From Phycisphaerae bacterium (GTDB lineage Bacteria; Planctomycetota; Phycisphaerae; UBA1845; PWPN01), in NCBI GenBank assembly GCA_030372985.1, contig JAUCQB010000258.1, positions 1 to 64,000 on the forward strand: 64,000 nucleotides of DNA, given 5' to 3'. Position 1 is the first letter of the stretch; every line of letters starts with the position of its first letter. The translations under genes were made by a program, and so were the position numbers. The notes under the pieces were generated by a model. It worked only from the letters and a program-made list of their open reading frames with translations. It had not been told where the DNA came from and ran no database searches. This document shows, one piece after another, positions 25,691 to 33,590 of the stretch.

Positions 25691-27703
25691 TCATGCCGTC
25701 GCCTGGAACAGCGTCCCGGCCGGCGCTGCCGGCGGATCGTCCTGCTCGACCACCACCGTGTTCTCGCCGTACTCGGAAGCGCTGTCGACCCGTTTGCCGT
25801 GCTGGTCCAAATGGTCGTCGGCCTGGGCGGTCGCCTTCTTCGACATGGCCATGAGGTTGTCGGTCAGTTCCTGCTTGTTGATCCGCTTGATCGTCGCGCA
25901 GGCGTTGACCACCTCGGTGATGTACCGGTGAAAGATGTTGCGGCGCTCGCCTTGGTACTTCATCTTGCGCCGACGATTCAGATAGGCGGACAGCTTTCGG
26001 CCACAGTCCTGCAGGGCCAGCTTGATCTCCGCCCGGATCTCGTCGTAGTCGGCGATGGCTTCCTTGGATTCCGATGTGAACGGCACCCACACGCTGGCCA
26101 TGTGAACCAACACGACCATGGGGGCCTGGGGCATTGCTCCGCTGCTCTGAGACAAGCCGTATCGCCGCCAATCGACGTCGATGACGCTTTTGTACATGCA
26201 GCAGGCCGACTGCTGATACAACAAAGGAACACGGTTGGCAAAACGGATCACGCGGGCCTGTGATGACGAGCCCGACCCGTTGCCGTTGCCGCTCTTGAGC
26301 TTGCCACCCCGCTTGAAGGCCCTCAGGGCGTCGACGGCCACCTCTGGCTCGCTCTCCTCCTCGGCCTTCGGATCCGGCCCCAGCGAGCCGCCGTAGCCCA
26401 GCCCGACCTCGATCTGGAAAGGGTTTCCGCGGTACACGGCCGGCGGCCTCGTCGAGGCGGTGAAGAACTCGGCCTTCACACCCTTGAGCAGGCCGGTCAG
26501 GATCTGCTCGGCGCCGATGGGGGCCAGGCAGTTGGTCGGCGGGGACATGAGCTTGGTTTTCTTGATGGCCTCATAGAGCTTCTCGGCTTCCTGGCGGGCG
26601 ATTCGTTTCGGGTGGGCCCGGGCGTTGAGCCTGGCCGCCCGGCAGATCTCCTCGGCCACCTTGGGGCCGACGCGGCAGAATTCACTCTGGAGAAAACCGC
26701 TCAGCCAGTGCGACTTGGTCTCGTGAAGCATTTTGATCAGCAGGCCGAGCTCAACGCCGTGCGGGTGCGGTTTGATCTCCTGCGTCTGCGCGGGCATGAC
26801 GTCGGTGCCACGGTCGTAAGTGACGGGCTCGCCCACCGGCGGGCAGTAGTGGATCCGGACGTGCGGATTGGCGATGGCGGTCTGTTCGATGTACTCGTCG
26901 ACTGACTGGCGGCCCTTGTTGTATGAACCGGCCAGTTCAATCTCGACTTGGGTCCCGGTCTCCCAGTCAACCCTGACCGGCTCATCCTTGACGATGTTGG
27001 GGGCATTCTTCTTGGTGTCGATCTGGATCTCGTAATAGTGGGCGTCTTTTTTCAGTGAGATGCGTGAGGTGATCTTCACGCTCTTGCCCGTGGTCAGCAG
27101 ACCGTACATGCCCGCTGCCGAGATCCCGATACCCTGCTGGCCGCGGGACATCTTGAGGCGGTGGAACTTCGAGCCGTAGAGCAACTTGCCGAACACGTTG
27201 GGGATCTGCTGCTTGACGATGCCCGGCCCGTTGTCTTTGACCAGCACGCGGAAGCGCTCCTCCGCCGTCTGTACGATGCGGATTTCGACCTCCGGCAGTT
27301 GGCCGGCCTCCTCACAGGCATCCAAGGCGTTGTCCACGGCCTCCTTGACGCACATGAGCAGGGCCTTGCGTTTGTTGTCGAACCCGAGGAGGTGTCGGTT
27401 CTTGGCGAAGAACTCCGAGACGGAGATGTCTCGCTGCATCTTGGCCATGGATTCGGCTGTGGTGCGCGATGCCTTGGAGCGAACGGGTTTCTCGCGATCA
27501 TCAGCCCGGCCGCCCGGATCGGGCCTGGTTTCGAGGGCCCGCCGTTGCGGCGCGGGGGCGCTGACCGCATTGGCCGCCGGCTTGGCTTCCGAGCGGGCCT
27601 TCCGGGCGGTCTCCTGTTTCCTGCCTGTTTTCGTGCTGTTCGCGGGCGATGCAAATGACATCAGCATCTGGCCCGCGCCTGAGTGCTTTTTCTGCTTCAT
27701 CAT
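25691..27703 (-). CDS. top6B: DNA topoisomerase VI subunit B (GHKL ATPase)
   Basis: ATP-operated gate subunit of topoisomerase VI. The 670-residue protein has a Pro/Lys-rich N-terminus of about 80 residues, then the GHKL Bergerat fold: KEAVDNALDACEEAG (ATP/Mg Asn), VKDNGPGI, and GKLLYGSKFH followed by SRGQQGIGISAAGMYG. The helix-two-turn-helix and transducer regions follow (FCRVGPKVAEEICRAA; NRVPLLYQQSAC). The C-terminal tail beyond the transducer is about 70 residues and acidic. ATG ATG at 27703/27700 is chosen; an in-frame ATG 55 codons upstream would add unconserved sequence. It is the first gene of the top6B, nucleotidyltransferase, top6A series. Confidence 0.94.
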   Translation of the reverse strand: MMKQKKHSGAGQMLMSFASPANSTKTGRKQETARKARSEAKPAANAVSAPAPQRRALETRPDPGGRADDREKPVRSKASRTTAESMAKMQRDISVSEFFAKNRHLLGFDNKRKALLMCVKEAVDNALDACEEAGQLPEVEIRIVQTAEERFRVLVKDNGPGIVKQQIPNVFGKLLYGSKFHRLKMSRGQQGIGISAAGMYGLLTTGKSVKITSRISLKKDAHYYEIQIDTKKNAPNIVKDEPVRVDWETGTQVEIELAGSYNKGRQSVDEYIEQTAIANPHVRIHYCPPVGEPVTYDRGTDVMPAQTQEIKPHPHGVELGLLIKMLHETKSHWLSGFLQSEFCRVGPKVAEEICRAARLNARAHPKRIARQEAEKLYEAIKKTKLMSPPTNCLAPIGAEQILTGLLKGVKAEFFTASTRPPAVYRGNPFQIEVGLGYGGSLGPDPKAEEESEPEVAVDALRAFKRGGKLKSGNGNGSGSSSQARVIRFANRVPLLYQQSACCMYKSVIDVDWRRYGLSQSSGAMPQAPMVVLVHMASVWVPFTSESKEAIADYDEIRAEIKLALQDCGRKLSAYLNRRRKMKYQGERRNIFHRYITEVVNACATIKRINKQELTDNLMAMSKKATAQADDHLDQHGKRVDSASEYGENTVVVEQDDPPAAPAGTLFQATA

Positions 27704-27943
27704 GGAGCAGCCATCCCTGGCTCGGGGTAAATCCTTGAGGTTATCTTGTCCGGCACCATGATATGATACCGGCCTGAGGATGCAACCGCCAATGGGAGAC
27801 ACCGTGACATCGCTGCCTGCGTTTGCGTGCTTACTTGTACATCGGCCGGTACGGGTCAAAAAGAACACCCGCCATCGGCTTGGCGGGTGCGGGCATGTGT
27901 TTCATCTGAAAGTGTGTCCGGCCGGGCCTCACCTGGCGGGAGC

Positions 27944-28366
27944 TCAGGCGGACCTTGCCCAGGGGACCTCGCGGAGCCGTTCGAGAGGAATGGCAAACCC
28001 GGTCGTCACGTCTACTCCGTAGGTACCCTCGTCCATGCGTCGCAACGCCTGGTCGACCTCACAAAGAAGGCTGAACTTGCGGTTCACGGCGATTCGTGAA
28101 ACAGTGCAGTCCCAGGCGATTCGGCGGCGCTCCGCGGGCTCCATGCGAAGCGGCGACTGGGCGTTTTGCCGGTCGGCCTCGCTTTCAATCGCAGCCATCT
28201 GCTCGGACAGGGATTGGCGCCGGTCCAGAAGGATCTGACGAAGCTCAGCCAACTCTTCAGGGGCCAATCCTGCGTTGGTTGGGTGCCCTTGCGTCGTCCC
28301 TAGCGGCCGTCCATCACTCATTAGAACCTCGCCCATCCAAGTCAGGGATGTTGTATAAGCGGTCAT
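27944..28366 (-). CDS. TraR/DksA-like protein lacking zinc cysteines
   Basis: A 140-residue protein with the DksA/TraR helical hairpin (LRQILLDRRQSLSEQMAAIE) and the C-terminal signature normally C4 zinc finger: EGTYGVDVTTGFAIPLERLREVPWAR. Family members read GTYGxCxxTGExI, so the first Cys is Asp here and the second Cys pair is absent because the protein ends at ARSA. DksA-type proteins bind the RNA polymerase secondary channel; whether this form does is unknown. The ATG at 28366 is set by GGAGG eight bases upstream; ATGs at 28336 and 28321 are alternatives. It has a long structured leader (28467-28524). Confidence 0.7.
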   Translation of the reverse strand: MTAYTTSLTWMGEVLMSDGRPLGTTQGHPTNAGLAPEELAELRQILLDRRQSLSEQMAAIESEADRQNAQSPLRMEPAERRRIAWDCTVSRIAVNRKFSLLCEVDQALRRMDEGTYGVDVTTGFAIPLERLREVPWARSA

Positions 28367-28466
28367 CCGGTGATCCTCCGCCGACGAGCCAGACTCCTGG
28401 GCTGGCACCCAGCGAGGCCACACCTTGAATGGGCCGGAACCCCAGCTCAGCCAACTAAGCCAGCAA

Positions 28467-28524
28467 TTCGACAACCCTGGTGGACAGTTGACTCCCCGAA
28501 GCGCGCCACACGAGGGTTGTCGAA
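28467..28524 (-). promoter_or_regulatory. Leader hairpin upstream of the DksA-like gene
   Basis: Perfect 12-bp inverted repeat: TTCGACAACCCT at 28467-28478 and AGGGTTGTCGAA at 28513-28524, with a 34-base loop that can form a further GTGG/CCAC pair. It lies in the 340-bp gap 28367-28706, about 100 nt before the start codon. It could be a cis-acting RNA structure, an operator, or a terminator for the upstream regulator gene. Confidence 0.55.
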
Positions 28525-28605
28525 AAGACAGGCTCTCCAGAGGTGAACCTTGCATATCCCGTACCATCTTGGTAACAAGGTTAGGTTATTCTTTAAGTGT
28601 TTATA

Positions 28606-28635
28606 TTTAAAGGATTTACAGTTGTTTCTTGTCTA
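28606..28635 (-). promoter_or_regulatory. AT-rich promoter candidate for the DksA-like gene
   Basis: On the minus strand TAGACA (28635-28630), 18-bp spacer, TTTAAA (28611-28606), inside a stretch of about 130 bp that is far more AT-rich than its surroundings. A transcript from here would include the 28467-28524 hairpin. Confidence 0.35.
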
Positions 28636-28706
28636 ACGATTCGGTCGGAATATGGCTATTGAAAAACCGATCTGGTTAGAAACTGACCAGAAGTATCATA
28701 TCGTAT

Positions 28707-30167
28707 TCACTCTGATACGGATCGATGAACTCTGATGTTCAGCTCGCGCATTTTTTTTCGAAGCGTGGTTCGAGTGATCCCCAGGAGCCTTGCGGCCGGG
28801 GCCAGTTGGCCGTTTGCGTGTGCCAAGCAGGCCCGGATAACCTCCCGCTCGGCAGACCCGACCACCCGTTCGTAGAGCTGCCCGTGGAACTGTTCGTGAT
28901 CCAACAGGCGGGTACACAGACCCCGAAGGTCGCCTTCACGGCTGTCGAGGGGACTGGTTGGCGACGGTAGCTGAGGACCCGGCGCCGCGCCACGCGAGCA
29001 GGCGCGAATCTGCTCGGGCAGGAATTCGAGTTGGAAGACCGAGCCGCGGGCGACCACCAGGGAGGCCTTGATGACGTTCTCCAGCTCGCGAACGTTGCCC
29101 GGCCAAGGATAGCTCAGGAAAGCGGAGATCACCTCGGGGGAGAACTTCTGCACGCTTGAGCCGATCTCGGGGTTGAACCGCCTCACGAAGTAGTGAGCCA
29201 GCAGCACGACATCGACGTCGCGATCCCGTAGAGAAGGCAGATGAATCGAGGCAACCTTGAGGCGGTAGAACAGATCCTGGCGAAAACGGCGCTCGGCAAT
29301 CATCTGCTCCACGGGTTGGTTCGTGGAGGCGAGGATGCGAACGTCGCAATGGATCGTCTCGCTGCCGCCAAGACGCTGGAAGGTGCCGTCCTGGAGGACA
29401 CGGAGCAGTTTGGCCTGGGTCGGCAGCGGCAGATCGCCGATCTCGTCGAGCAGGAGCGTGCCGGAGCTGCATTGCTCGAATTTTCCGATGCGGCGGATGT
29501 CGGCGCCGGTAAAGGCACCTTTTTCGTGGCCGAAGAGTTCGCTTTCCAGGAGGGTTTCAGGGATGGCGGCGCAGTTGACCGCGAGGAAGGGACGGTCCTT
29601 GCGCCGGCTGTGGTGATAGATCGCCCTGGCGACGAGCTCCTTGCCGGTACCGCTTTCGCCGGTGATGAGTACGTTCACATCACGCGGGGCAATCAGCCCG
29701 ATGAGCTTGAAGACTTCGTGGATGGCCGGTGACTGTCCCACGATTCGGTCAACAGGCTGGTCGCGATCGGAGCTCTCGTAGACCGTGGGAACGGTCATGT
29801 CGTGGCTGATCCGCAGGGCGTTGCTGAGGTGATGCGTCAGGTCCTCGCGGCGAAGCGGCTTAAGGAGATAGTCGATGGCCCCGTGTTTGATGGCCTCGAT
29901 GGCCTGATCGCTGCGGGCTCGCTCGGCGATGAGAACGGCACAGAGCCTGGGCCATCGTGCGCGGAGCTCCACCAGCATGGTGAGCCCGGCTCCCTCGGGA
30001 GGCCCCATATCCAGGAGGACGACGTCCGGCGGGGAGGTCTCGATGGCCTGGCACGCCACGTCCAATGTCTCGGCCAGCATCAGCGAGACGGACAGGTCCG
30101 AGCAGGCGGAGGCGACCAGGTGGCGGACATCGGCATCGGCGTGAACAAGGAGAATGCTTCCGGCCAT
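28707..30167 (-). CDS. Sigma-54-dependent response regulator (NtrC family)
   Basis: A 486-residue transcription activator. Receiver domain 1-120 with probable phospho-acceptor Asp53 (VVLLDMGPP) and switch Lys103. AAA+ domain: Walker A GESGTGKE (170-177), the sigma-54-contact loop GAFTGA (217-222), Walker B LLLDEIGDLP and the R-finger region FRQDLFYRL. The C-terminal Fis-type helix-turn-helix (ACLAHANGQLAPAARLLGI then TRTTLRKKM) binds DNA. It opens sigma-54 promoters after phosphorylation. No partner histidine kinase is adjacent, making this an orphan regulator here. In Planctomycetota such regulators can control PEP-CTERM and exopolysaccharide genes, but there is no direct evidence for that link. 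Confidence 0.95.
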   Translation of the reverse strand: MAGSILLVHADADVRHLVASACSDLSVSLMLAETLDVACQAIETSPPDVVLLDMGPPEGAGLTMLVELRARWPRLCAVLIAERARSDQAIEAIKHGAIDYLLKPLRREDLTHHLSNALRISHDMTVPTVYESSDRDQPVDRIVGQSPAIHEVFKLIGLIAPRDVNVLITGESGTGKELVARAIYHHSRRKDRPFLAVNCAAIPETLLESELFGHEKGAFTGADIRRIGKFEQCSSGTLLLDEIGDLPLPTQAKLLRVLQDGTFQRLGGSETIHCDVRILASTNQPVEQMIAERRFRQDLFYRLKVASIHLPSLRDRDVDVVLLAHYFVRRFNPEIGSSVQKFSPEVISAFLSYPWPGNVRELENVIKASLVVARGSVFQLEFLPEQIRACSRGAAPGPQLPSPTSPLDSREGDLRGLCTRLLDHEQFHGQLYERVVGSAEREVIRACLAHANGQLAPAARLLGITRTTLRKKMRELNIRVHRSVSE

Positions 30168-30283
30168 AACGCCATCGTACCGGCAGCGGCGATGGGATCA
30201 AAGCCGTGGGGGCCGCTACGATTCGGCGACCTTCTCGATGGGCGGTACAGCAGCCTTTGTCTGGCGCGCCGCTGGGCGGGTGC

Positions 30284-30309
30284 CATGCCCACGGCCTTGC
30301 GTGGGCATG
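30284..30309. terminator. Hairpin downstream of purM
   Basis: Perfect 10-bp stem CATGCCCACG / CGTGGGCATG with a six-base loop, 47 bp beyond the purM stop. No T-run follows. A direct 12-bp repeat, GCGCGCCGCTGG, flanks the region at about 30264 and 30340. Confidence 0.45.
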
Positions 30310-30355
30310 TTTGGCCGCGAGCAGGCCGGGCGTGCTTTGCGCGCCGCTGGCTTGC

Positions 30356-31429
30356 TCAGGCAAGTTCAACAGTCGTCGGGCCTTTTTCGATCCTGCCGAT
30401 GATCAGGGCGTCGAGTTGATGGCGGCGGCGGAGGCGGCCGATGATCGAGTGGGCAAAGGCCGGGCGGACGACCAGGGTGTAGCCGATGCCCATATTGAAA
30501 ACGCGGAACATCTCATCGCGTTTCACGCCGAGGGATTGCAGGTAGCGAAAGATGGAAGGGGGGGTCCAGCTTCTGGTGTTGATGACCGCTTTGAGGCCGT
30601 CGGGGATGACGCGATCGACGTTGCCGGGCAGGCCTCCACCGGTAATGTGGGCCATACCGCGAACGACCCGTTTGACCTTGTAGTTGTGCAGCAGGTCGAG
30701 CACGGGCTTGACGTAGATTCGCGTCGGGCGGAGCAGTTCATCGCCGATCGGCCCGCCGATCATCGGGACCACCGAATCGTACTTGAGGCGGGCTTCCTTG
30801 AAGACCAGCCGCCGGGCCAGGGCATAGCCATTAGAGTGCAGACCGGTCGAAGGCAGGCCGATGATGACGTCGCCGGCCTCGATGTCCGAGCCGTCGATGA
30901 TCTTCTTCCGCTCGACCACGCCGACGGCAAAGCCGGCCAGATCGAAGTCGTCGGACTTGTAGATGTCGGGCAACTCGGCCGTCTCGCCGCCGATGAGGGA
31001 GCAATCTGACTCCCGGCATCCGGCCGCGACACCCACCACGATCTGGGCGACCCGCTTCGGGTCGAGCTTGTTGACGGCCACGTAATCGAGGAAGAACAGC
31101 GGCTCGGCGCCGAGGGTCAGCATGTCGTTAACGCTCATGGCCACCAGGTCGATGCCGACGCTGTCATAGTGGCCGGAGTCGCGGGCCAGCAGAATCTTGC
31201 TGCCGACGCCGTCGGTGCAGGCCACCAGGACCGGCTCCTTATAGTTGCGCTTGAACAGAGCCTCGCTGTAATCGAGGCGGAAGAGACCGGCGAAGCCGCC
31301 GTGCTTACCGAACACACGCGGGCCATAGGTGCTGCGAACGACGGGCTTGATCAGATCGACCATGGCATCGTTCGCGTCGATGTCCACGCCGCTGTCTTTG
31401 TAAGTGATATGTTTCTTGCGCTTAGCCAT
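30356..31429 (-). CDS. purM: Phosphoribosylformylglycinamidine cyclo-ligase (PurM)
   Basis: Fifth step of purine synthesis: ATP-dependent ring closure of FGAM to aminoimidazole ribonucleotide, in the cytoplasm. The 357-residue length is normal. Family landmarks are YKDSGVDIDAND at the N-terminus, CTDGVGSKILLA, DLVAMSVNDMLTLGAEPLFF, LIGGETAELPDIY, GLPSTGLHSNGYALAR, HITGGGLPGN and VFNMGIGYTLVV. The ATG at 31429 precedes a Lys-rich start (MAKRKKHITYK). The usual partner purN is not adjacent. Confidence 0.97.
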   Translation of the reverse strand: MAKRKKHITYKDSGVDIDANDAMVDLIKPVVRSTYGPRVFGKHGGFAGLFRLDYSEALFKRNYKEPVLVACTDGVGSKILLARDSGHYDSVGIDLVAMSVNDMLTLGAEPLFFLDYVAVNKLDPKRVAQIVVGVAAGCRESDCSLIGGETAELPDIYKSDDFDLAGFAVGVVERKKIIDGSDIEAGDVIIGLPSTGLHSNGYALARRLVFKEARLKYDSVVPMIGGPIGDELLRPTRIYVKPVLDLLHNYKVKRVVRGMAHITGGGLPGNVDRVIPDGLKAVINTRSWTPPSIFRYLQSLGVKRDEMFRVFNMGIGYTLVVRPAFAHSIIGRLRRRHQLDALIIGRIEKGPTTVELA

Positions 31430-31960
31430 TACGACAATCTAACGGGCGGGGAAGGGGCAGACAACTGGCCCGGAAGGGATTCCGGTCTCAGCGGGCCGAG
31501 CGGAAGGACGGGCACTCCGGCCCGGGCGAGATGGCGGTTCAGGGCTGAGGGCTGCCGGCTGTGTGGCACGGAGATCGCAAGAGACGTTTTGTCGTCACCG
31601 GTAAGAATGCCGGTTGAACTGGTGACACAAGGCGAGGAGCAGGGGAAGCTCGGCAGGATCGCCCCGGGGATGGGGCTTGGGCAGGAAGCTCGACTCGCAA
31701 GAAATGGAGAGGCCGGCCAAGCTTTGGTGGCGCGATCGGGAAATACAGAATCACGAACAGGCCTGCCAGACGGTCGCGTGGTCACTCAGGTGAACACCGG
31801 CGGGTGCCCGTACGCCGATGAGGCAGCCGGCGAAGCCAGATCGGCAAGTCTTCTCCTGGGCATTGCCATCCAGCTCACGCGCATTTAGCATTCCAGCGAC
31901 CTCACAAAGCCGCGTTGTGGCAGAGACCGCCGTGCGATTGTTGCTGAGTCGGACCCAACA
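31430..31960. other. 531-bp gap, no gene recognised
   Basis: Divergent spacing between purM and a lipoprotein gene. A 118-codon minus-strand open frame here is Pro/Ser-rich without family features and is not called. Confidence 0.5.
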
Positions 31961-33490
31961 ATGCTGAAATCATCTTGTCTTGGTGCTTGGAGTCTGATTG
32001 TCCTCAATCTGGTCCTGTTGTGGCTGGTCGGCTGCGCGATTCCCGGACCCGGTCCGGAGTTGTGCCCGGCGACACCGTTGGTCGTCCGTGCCGGACCCGA
32101 CGGAAGTGTGGAGCAAGGTTACGACACCACAGGTGACGGAAAGGCCGATTGCAGCGAGCGCATGAATGCCGCGGGAATCGTGGATGCCATCCGATTCGAC
32201 GACAACCAGGACGGTTGCCTTGATGATCGCGATGTCTGGATCGTGCTGGCCGACGTGCCTGAGCAGGATCGGCGTCATCTGGTCCTCATCCTGGACAGCA
32301 TTCCGTTCGCGATGGTCGAGAGTCTGTGGATAGAAGGTCGCTTTCGACTCTTTCATCAACCCAGCCGGGTCATCAGCCCGTTTCCGGTGATGACCGATCT
32401 GTGCCTGTCGGACTTTTTCGGCATTTCGCCCTGTCCGGGCGTGGAGTCGGAGTACTTTGACGGCGAGCGGCTGAGGAACGGCTACGTGGCCTATGCCAAC
32501 AAGGACAACGTGCCCTGGATGGATCTGGTGGATTGCCACCTGGAGCCAGCGACGCACGCGTCGGTCTATGTCCGCGCAAAGAAGTGGTACCGGCATGAAC
32601 TTCGGCGGGTGCAAGAGCACTTCCGGCGCAGCACCGGGCCACGGATGATTGCCTATGTGGTCGGGACATCGGCGCTTGGCGCCAGAATCGGACGTGACGG
32701 GCACCAGGCGGGCCTGATTCAGTTGGACCGTTTCTGCCGGCAACTGACGTTCGAGTCTCGCGGCCGGGCACGGATCAGCCTGCTTTCGGACCACGGTCAC
32801 AGCTTCATGGCCACCAGAAGAATCCCTCTGGCAAGGCTGCTGGCAGAGTTCGGCTACCGTCCCGGCAGGACGCTTGAACGCCCGGGTGACGTGGTTGTGC
32901 CCGAGTTCGGCATGGTAAGCTGTGCCGTCATCCATACGCGAGAAGCGGCTGAGGTTGCGCGAGACGTCCTGGGTATCGAGGGCGTGGAACTGACAGCCTA
33001 TCGCGATGCGTCGGACGCCGTAGTCGTTTTGAGCCGCACGGGGCGTGCGCGAATCAGGCACTCAAGGGGGGCGTTCACTTATCAGCCCGACTTCGGTGAT
33101 CCTCTTGAGCTGTTGCCGATCTACGCGTCGTTGCGGACGGCTGGAAAGCTGGATGCGGAAGGATTTGCCTCTGACGCGGTGCTCAAGGATGCGACCGCAT
33201 TTCACCCCTATCCCGACGTTGTGCATCGCTTATGGCGGTCTTTTCACGGGTTGGTGCAGCACACTCCCGATGTGCTCGTATCCACCCAGGACGGCTATCA
33301 CTGCGGCAGCGCGTTCATGTCCACCCTCGTCAACATGACGGCCGCCCACGGCAGCCTGCGACAGGCGAGCTCGACGGGTTTCAGTATGTCGATGTGCGGC
33401 CGTCTGCCCGAGATGGTCCGCATGGAGGACCTGCGCGGGGAACTCGTCCGCGCATGTGTGCCCCTCGAGAAGCTCGAAAGCCATCACTGA
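31961..33490 (+). CDS. Lipoprotein, alkaline-phosphatase-superfamily-like
   Basis: A 509-residue predicted lipoprotein (lipobox LWLVGC near residue 25). Two calcium-loop-like stretches follow early: DTTGDGKADC and DDNQDGCLDDRD. After that, LVLILDSIPFAMVESLW, ASVYVRAKKWYRHE and LLSDHGHSFMATR are arranged like the metal-ligand segments of type I phosphodiesterases and alkaline phosphatases, the last being the D-H-G-H pair. The C-terminal third (YQPDFGDPLELLPI and so on) is unlike known members. It may be a membrane-anchored phosphatase or phosphodiesterase; no formylglycine or catalytic Ser/Thr could be fixed with confidence. Confidence 0.6.
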   Translation: MLKSSCLGAWSLIVLNLVLLWLVGCAIPGPGPELCPATPLVVRAGPDGSVEQGYDTTGDGKADCSERMNAAGIVDAIRFDDNQDGCLDDRDVWIVLADVPEQDRRHLVLILDSIPFAMVESLWIEGRFRLFHQPSRVISPFPVMTDLCLSDFFGISPCPGVESEYFDGERLRNGYVAYANKDNVPWMDLVDCHLEPATHASVYVRAKKWYRHELRRVQEHFRRSTGPRMIAYVVGTSALGARIGRDGHQAGLIQLDRFCRQLTFESRGRARISLLSDHGHSFMATRRIPLARLLAEFGYRPGRTLERPGDVVVPEFGMVSCAVIHTREAAEVARDVLGIEGVELTAYRDASDAVVVLSRTGRARIRHSRGAFTYQPDFGDPLELLPIYASLRTAGKLDAEGFASDAVLKDATAFHPYPDVVHRLWRSFHGLVQHTPDVLVSTQDGYHCGSAFMSTLVNMTAAHGSLRQASSTGFSMSMCGRLPEMVRMEDLRGELVRACVPLEKLESHH

Positions 33491-33505
33491 AAACGTTTGT
33501 GATGG
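33481..33505. terminator. Hairpin spanning the stop codon of the lipoprotein gene
   Basis: CCATCAC and GTGATGG flank an 11-base loop that includes the TGA stop. Short and without a T-run. Confidence 0.3.
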
Positions 33506-33528
33506 GAGCAGGACCGAGCTCAACCCCG

Positions 33529-33590
33529 GGGCAGGTCTCGGTTGTCGTGGCGACCCTGTCGAGTGCGAGGCAGGCTCGACGCTGCCCTAC
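33529..33590. repeat. Intergenic segment shared with 16191-16235
   Basis: Starts GGGCAGGTCTCGGT and ends CTCGACGCTG like the earlier copy, with about 21 additional bases between the two conserved blocks. It lies 38 bp after the lipoprotein gene and ends against the trpD stop. Confidence 0.5.

Noticed and set aside
31429-31785. 118-codon minus-strand frame next to purM
   Set aside because: Pro/Ser-rich, no ribosome site and no family features; it looks like chance.
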